Positions 54,542-58,866 of a DNA stretch of 58,866 nt are shown piece after piece. A model generated the notes under the pieces. That model was not told where the DNA came from and did not search any database. It saw only the letters and a list, made by a program, of their open reading frames with translations. The DNA lies in NCBI GenBank assembly GCA_948470335.1, contig CAOKOL010000027.1:1-58866 (forward strand). The letters are read 5' to 3'. The DNA is from an uncultured Lachnospiraceae bacterium. GTDB lineage: Bacteria > Bacillota > Clostridia > Lachnospirales > Lachnospiraceae. Every line of letters begins with the position of its first letter. Within the stretch, counting starts at the first letter, position 1. Made by a program: the position numbers and the translations under genes.

Positions 54542-55541
54542 TTACTGTTTACCGTCGCCGTAAGGAACGCTTTCTATGATGCACGTATGTTTTTTATTCC
54601 GGCCGTAATGGATGCCTACCAGGAGGATATTTCCCGTATAGCCTTTTAGCCAGTCCGCGTACTGCCGATCCTTAATTTGGGCGATTGCGCCCTCGGCGGA
54701 TTGATTCCATTTTAATTCTACGACCAGAGCGGGTTTGTCGGAATTTCTTTTTGGAAGATAAACGACATCCGCAAAGCTTTTTCCTGACGGGAGTTCCATA
54801 AGCGGATTCATATAATATGCCTTTGCGGCATAGTAGGCCATCAGTGAAGCCGAAAAATTCTGCAAAGGAACCGGGGGCCAGCATGGAAAATTCCTTGAAT
54901 ATATTAATCGCAGAGTGTTCCCCGTATTTCTTAATGGGAAGGATTCCTGTCATATATGCCAGCTCCACATATTCCGCGCCTTTGAAAAGACCCCTTAAAA
55001 AGTCAAGATAAGTTTTCTGTATATCCTGCCGTTCCTTGGCCATCCGAAAAACGCAGTCCCACTCGTCGATAATGAAAATAAATCCTTCTTTTGTATGCGC
55101 GTAAATCTGTGCCAGGACGCCGGGCAGTCCATATTGATCCTGAATAAAACAGCCGCCATATTCCGCGTCCAGTTCTCTGATTACGGCTTCCTGTATTTTA
55201 TCAATGAATATGGAAAGGTGTGACTCATGAAAAAGAAATCTCTGAATATCCAGCCGTATGACATTGTGCTGATTTAAATGTGTATGGTAAGAAGGTTCTT
55301 TTTCAATGCCCCTGCCGGCGAACAGTTCTTCGGAATGACAGCCTTTGCTGTAATAAGCGGTGAGCATATCCGCCGCCATGGACTTTCCGAAACGGCGGGG
55401 GCGGCTGACGCAGAGATATTTTACACGGGATTTATTCAGTTTCTGGTTGACGAGGGCAATCATGCCCGTTTTGTCAATGTAAATATCATCGGTTACTGCC
55501 TGGCGAAAGGCTTCATTTCCTGGATTGAAATACAGTCCCAT
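54542..55541 (-). pseudogene. Deleted AAA-ATPase/PD-(D/E)XK (DUF1703-type) gene
   Basis: ATG 55541 (AACAGGTG upstream) starts MGLYFNPGNEAFRQAVTDDI, and Walker A-like SRPRRFGKS and FIFIIDEWDCVF define the AAA-ATPase half, reading to about 54840. The frame then changes. The C-terminal nuclease-like half follows in another frame: SASLMAYYAAKAYY and ADVVYLPKRNSDKPALVVEL. The K-x-E-type motif VVELKW and a QIKDRQYADWL segment are intact. Intact relatives are about 500-560 residues, so roughly 150-200 residues are missing at the junction. The family is often multicopy in gut Clostridia and Bacteroidetes. Confidence 0.85.
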
Positions 55542-55981
55542 GAGATTCACCTGTTCTTTCCAGTTTTTCAAACAGTTTCTGTTTTAATGCAATCTTACCA
55601 TAAAAAGACTGCCTGTGGCAAGATGAATAAGAAGCTGTATTTGGCATCTTTGGCAGATTCTGCGGTGTAAACGCGTTACTTTTAAAAGATAATTACCTTT
55701 GCGTTTGCATATCTGCGGAATGTCTGGTATATTGGAAGCAGCTACCTAATGTTTTGGATGAAAAAATAATCAATATCTGACAGGAGACTGCATCAATGAA
55801 CCGTCCAACCTGAGAAACAGCTTTTTATCTGTTGCGCATAAGGTGTCGTATGTTATGGCAGATGACAACATGATGTTTTATTTCATGTTTTTTCGTTTGC
55901 CCACAGTAACGGCGCCTGTTTGCCGTATCATCAAACAGATTGCGGATTGCGAGCTTTTTTCAGAAAGGATGTATTTGAGCG
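55542..55981. other. Intergenic region before the MFS gene
   Basis: No gene is supported. A strong AGGAG site precedes ATG 55796, but that frame ends after five codons (MNRPT). It could be a leader peptide or the decayed start of a lost gene. AT-rich stretches at 55680-55790 could hold a promoter; none is near consensus. Confidence 0.4.
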
Positions 55982-57202
55982 GTGAAACGGAATATATATC
56001 TGATGTATGCCATTGCTTTTCTGCATGGCATGGTATTTTACGGACCTGTGGCCACATTGTACAGGCAGGCCCAGGGCGTATCTGTTTTTCAGATCACGGT
56101 GATTGAGAGCATTTCTCTTTTTCTTTGTATCTTATTGGAAGTAGTATGGGGCGTCGCGGCGGACAGAATCGGGTATAAGAAAACCATGGTTTTTTGCTGC
56201 GTGCTTTACTTCCTGTCAAAAATCGTATTCTGGCGTGCTTCGGGTTTCGAAGGCTTTCTTGCGGAGCGTGTGATGCTCAGCGTTGTGATCGCGGGATTGT
56301 CGGGCGTGGATACGAGTATTCTCTATCTTTCCTGTAAAGGTGAAACAGAAAATGGCCGGAAAGGAAAGGAAAACAGCCCGGATGTAGTGGAAACCAGCCG
56401 GAATGAAGCCGAGAATGGCCGAGATGAAACAGAAAGCAGCCAGAAGGTGTTTGGGATTTATAACAGTCTGCAAATGGCGGGGCTTCTGTCGGCTTCGGAG
56501 GTGTTTTCTCTGTTTGTGGGGGAAAATTACAGGCTGGCCGGGCTGCTTACGGTGTTCAGCTACGGGGGCGCGGCGGTTTTGTCACTGGGGCTTAAAGAAG
56601 TGAGCCCGGAAGGAGCTGACCGGATCTGTTTCAGAAGACTGAAAGAAACGGTGTTTCAGACGCTGGGAAACAGGCGTCTGCTGTTGTTTTTGCTGGCGGC
56701 CGCCCTGCTTAAAGAGACGCATCAGACGGTGACGGTTTTTTTGAACCAGCTTCAATATGAAAAGTGCGGTTTGGGAAATGCGGCGATTGGGTATCTTTAT
56801 ATTGCCGCCACGCTGCTTGGCATGTGCGGCGTGTATTCCGCCCGGCTGACGGAAAAGACCGGGAACAGGGCAGCCGGGCTGCTGTTTGGCGTGACGGCGG
56901 CGGTATCCTGCGCAGTACCGGCACTGACCGGACATGCGCTGCCTTCGGTCTGCGGTATCTTACTTCTGCGCGTTTCCAACAGCCTGTTTGAGCCGTTTCA
57001 GACGGAGATTCAAAACCGGATGGTACACACAGAATACCGGGCCACGGCGCTGAGTATCCATGCGATGCTGATGGATGGTGTGGGTGTGGGAACGAATCTG
57101 GTATTCGGGGCACTGACGGAGCAGAGCCTGGCAGCGGCGTTCTGGTTTGGAGCGGGGATTTGTATGGCAGGGGCAGTGGTGATGCGGAAGCTGCTTGGTT
57201 AA
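55982..57202 (+). CDS. MFS transporter
   Basis: The 406-residue protein has about 12 transmembrane segments and the MFS loop 2-3 motif GVAADRIGYKKTM. Between segments 4 and 5 lies a charged stretch of about 35 residues made of loose ET-N-G-R-E repeats (ETENGRKGKENS, then AENGRDETESSQ). The start is uncertain: GTG 55982 is preceded only by AGAAAGGA 12 bases upstream. The family could export drugs or move small metabolites; nothing nearby specifies which. Confidence 0.82.
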   Translation: MKRNIYLMYAIAFLHGMVFYGPVATLYRQAQGVSVFQITVIESISLFLCILLEVVWGVAADRIGYKKTMVFCCVLYFLSKIVFWRASGFEGFLAERVMLSVVIAGLSGVDTSILYLSCKGETENGRKGKENSPDVVETSRNEAENGRDETESSQKVFGIYNSLQMAGLLSASEVFSLFVGENYRLAGLLTVFSYGGAAVLSLGLKEVSPEGADRICFRRLKETVFQTLGNRRLLLFLLAAALLKETHQTVTVFLNQLQYEKCGLGNAAIGYLYIAATLLGMCGVYSARLTEKTGNRAAGLLFGVTAAVSCAVPALTGHALPSVCGILLLRVSNSLFEPFQTEIQNRMVHTEYRATALSIHAMLMDGVGVGTNLVFGALTEQSLAAAFWFGAGICMAGAVVMRKLLG

Positions 57203-57213
57203 AATGAGATGAA

Positions 57214-57257
57214 TCCTGGAGAATGGGTGTGAACATACACCATTTTCCGGGATTTTT
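57214..57257 (+). terminator. Terminator after the MFS gene
   Basis: An imperfect stem with arms around GGAGAATGGGTGT and ACACCATTTTCC is followed by GGGATTTTTATT. Confidence 0.7.
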
Positions 57258-57303
57258 ATTATGAAGGATTTGGTAAAACGCATCGGACAAATTGTATGTA
57301 AAA

Positions 57304-57685
57304 TTTCGCAGATAATTCCCATCTGCGAAAGAAAATATGGAAATGATTGTATCAATTCTAACTTTATTGCAATTCACATGGCATTTATTTTACTTCTATA
57401 TCCATTGATTGTCAACAAAATAATCAAATTTCCTCCGTTTCCCGGAAAAGCATGAGAAAGAGGAGCGGATTTTTCGGGTGTATGATCAAGAAATCTTTTT
57501 ATTAAGGGTCAAAAAGGTGGTCAAAAAAATCTATTGAGAAAACGCTTCCGAGCTGGCAGTTCATTTTATGGCTTCTGATATTATGCAGCTCTATTTATGG
57601 TCAATTTTGTGGTCAGATTATTATGTGGAATCCTTAATTTACAAGATTTATAAACGTTTTTCGCAGATGGGAATTATCTGCGAAA
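57304..57685. repeat. 328-bp segment bounded by perfect 27-bp inverted repeats
   Basis: The left copy (57304-57330) has arms TTTCGCAGAT and ATCTGCGAAA around AATTCCC. The right copy (57659-57685) has the same arms around GGGAATT, so the two copies are exact reverse complements over all 27 bases. Each can also fold as a 10-bp hairpin. Similarity stops at the edges and no target duplication is seen. The enclosed AT-rich segment has no gene; it contains two GGTCAA copies near 57507-57525 and T/A-rich stretches. Recombination sites, a small non-autonomous element or paired binding sites are possible. Confidence 0.8.
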
Positions 57686-57746
57686 CCAGCTCATGTCTGT
57701 GTTGGCAGGCAGACCCGGTTAGAAAAACCGCAGAAGGGGGCATTGT

Positions 57747-58541
57747 ATGGAGAATGTAAGTTTACTGCAGTACTGTGTCCGAAATGGCAGGCCGAATCTG
57801 ATCCGGCAGTGGGATCTGTCTGAAAATCGGGATTTTGACCCTGAAAAGACCGGATTTGCCAGCCACAAAAAGATCTGGTGGATCTGTGAAAAAGGGCATA
57901 AATGGCAGGCGATGATCAGCGACAGAGTGAAAAAGGATGCCGGCTGCCCCTACTGTGCCAACCGGAAAGCCTGGCCCGGTTTTAATGATCTTGCCAGTAC
58001 GTATCCGGAGCTGGCTGCTCAGTGGCATCCGAAAAAGAACGGAGAACTGACGCCGGAGATGGTTACGTACGGAAGTGTGAAAAATGTCTGGTGGCAGTGT
58101 GAGCTGGGACATGAGTGGAAAGCGACCGTGGGGAACAGGGCTACGAAAGGGAATGAGTGTCCTTATTGTTCGGGGAAGAAGGCTTGGCCTGGCTTCAACG
58201 ATCTGGCTACGCTGGAGCCGGAGCTGATGAGGGAATGGCATCCTCTTTTTAATCAGGGAATTGACCCCGCAAAGCTGCGGCCCAGCAGCAGGAAGCGTAT
58301 CTGGTGGAGATGCCCGGAAGGGCATGAGTGGGAGGCGCATCTGTTTAACAGGACCGCCTACCGGAGCGGATGTCCGTTTTGTGCAGGGAATTTGTCAAAG
58401 GAAAAAGCTGCGGAATGGCAGGAGCGGGCGGCGAGGAAAAGGGAGGAACTTTCTTTTTTGACTGTGAGTACAAAGAAAACTGGGAATCTACTAAACGTAG
58501 GGAACACAGCAGCCGCGGGAGAAAGAGTGACTGCGCCGTGA
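57747..58541 (+). CDS. Triple zinc-ribbon protein (DUF4379-like treble clef)
   Basis: The 264-residue protein contains three tandem copies of a treble-clef unit. Each has WWxC-x2-GHxW followed by CPxC about 15-20 residues later, at about residues 45-72, 112-140 and 180-212. Linkers repeat KAWPGFNDLA and EWHP. This is the DUF4379-type zinc ribbon, often seen with nuclease or mobile-element proteins; DNA binding is likely but unproven. The last 40 residues (TVSTKKTGNLLN, then AAAGERVTAP) look unlike the family and may reflect a frameshift. GGGGG lies about 5 bases before ATG 57747. Confidence 0.85.
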   Translation: MENVSLLQYCVRNGRPNLIRQWDLSENRDFDPEKTGFASHKKIWWICEKGHKWQAMISDRVKKDAGCPYCANRKAWPGFNDLASTYPELAAQWHPKKNGELTPEMVTYGSVKNVWWQCELGHEWKATVGNRATKGNECPYCSGKKAWPGFNDLATLEPELMREWHPLFNQGIDPAKLRPSSRKRIWWRCPEGHEWEAHLFNRTAYRSGCPFCAGNLSKEKAAEWQERAARKREELSFLTVSTKKTGNLLNVGNTAAAGERVTAP

Positions 58542-58866
58542 ATGGGAAGGGTTGCGGAACCGAAACGGTGTGGGGCGTGAAGATAATGGAATGTGGGATT
58601 AGTGGGTTTGAGGATGAACAGTGCTTGAAAAGATGAGAAATAAGCACGGGTAGGATTGTGCTGTGGAAGAACTTTTTTAAGTGAGAATACAAAAAGAACT
58701 GTTAATCTACTATATAAAAAACCTGATCTGTCCGTGAGAGTTTGAAGGCTGCGCGGAAAGGAAGGGGAGATAGGGGATACATATGCCCATGATTGGTGCG
58801 GTATATGTATGAAAAAGGCACTGGGGTGGCAAAGGACACTGTGGGGATGGCGAAGCTATGCTTATA
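58542..58866. other. Gene-free end of window with a duplicated gene tail
   Basis: No complete gene is seen. Bases 58669-58712 are a diverged copy of 58445-58495, the end of the zinc-ribbon gene (GAAGAACTTTTTT ... AATCTACTA against GAGGAACTTTCTT ... AATCTACTA). One frame of the copy reads LSENTKRTVNLLYKKPDL, so it may be the remains of a paralogous gene end. Confidence 0.5.

Noticed and set aside
55796..55813. Five-codon frame MNRPT behind a strong ribosome binding site
   Set aside because: Could be a leader peptide or a decayed start, but nothing downstream supports attenuation, so no gene is called.
55843..56106. An 87-codon plus-strand frame across the MFS start
   Set aside because: It overlaps the MFS gene in another frame and has no ribosome binding site or recognisable domain.

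Overview
The window looks like a chromosomal segment of an anaerobic Clostridia, most likely a Lachnospiraceae-type gut bacterium. This is an inference from strong GGAGG-type ribosome binding sites, frequent TTG/GTG starts, TTGACA/TATAAT promoters, and families typical of that group: BirA-BioY, QueT with a preQ1-I riboswitch, DnaD/DnaI primosome proteins, BceAB-type transporters and DUF2304. Most of the window has a balanced to GC-rich composition. The first 4.2 kb is visibly more AT-rich and is a degraded prophage immunity region.

Layout. 1-4267: prophage remnant with two independent repressor modules (ImmA-type protein plus XRE repressor facing a Cro-like gene; S24-type repressor facing a truncated DUF739-like gene), small hypotheticals and a broken DUF3800 gene. 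4264-4782: DJ-1/PfpI protein. 4882-9632: biotin operon birA-bioY-bioB-bioD-bioA behind a promoter carrying a BirA box. 9658-10335: queT with a preQ1-I riboswitch. 10512-11903: murC. 11918-12153: a cluster of eight DnaA boxes, followed by dnaD-like and dnaI-like genes. 14426-17147: PRPP synthetase, S1-domain protein and small alarmone synthetase. 17254-29919: surface-glycan region (LTA-synthase-like enzyme, UDP-galactopyranose mutase, a nucleotidyltransferase/PLP-enzyme fusion, LicD, flippase, glycosyltransferases, DUF2304, large membrane protein). 30080-31219: ECF S component and tRNA-Thr(GGT). 31553-35407: MacAB-like exporter. 35526-39370: fumarase, malic enzyme and type I dehydroquinase, with a 103-bp repeat between the last two.

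39670-49205 is the most unusual block: two paralogous PucR-family regulators, two URO-D-family proteins (candidate methyltransferases), a GPH-type symporter and a DASS-type carboxylate transporter. The symporter promoter is preceded by three TTACTG repeats spaced exactly 21 bp apart. I read this as an inducible uptake and conversion system for an unknown, possibly methylated, carboxylate or sugar-like compound. No corrinoid protein is visible here.

49340-54516: an XRE-membrane protein and a Bce-type peptide sensing and resistance module (bceAB facing bceRS). 54542-57202: a broken AAA/PD-(D/E)XK gene and an MFS transporter. 57304-57685: a 328-bp gene-free segment bounded by perfect 27-bp inverted repeats, upstream of a zinc-ribbon (DUF4379-like) protein that ends the readable coding content.
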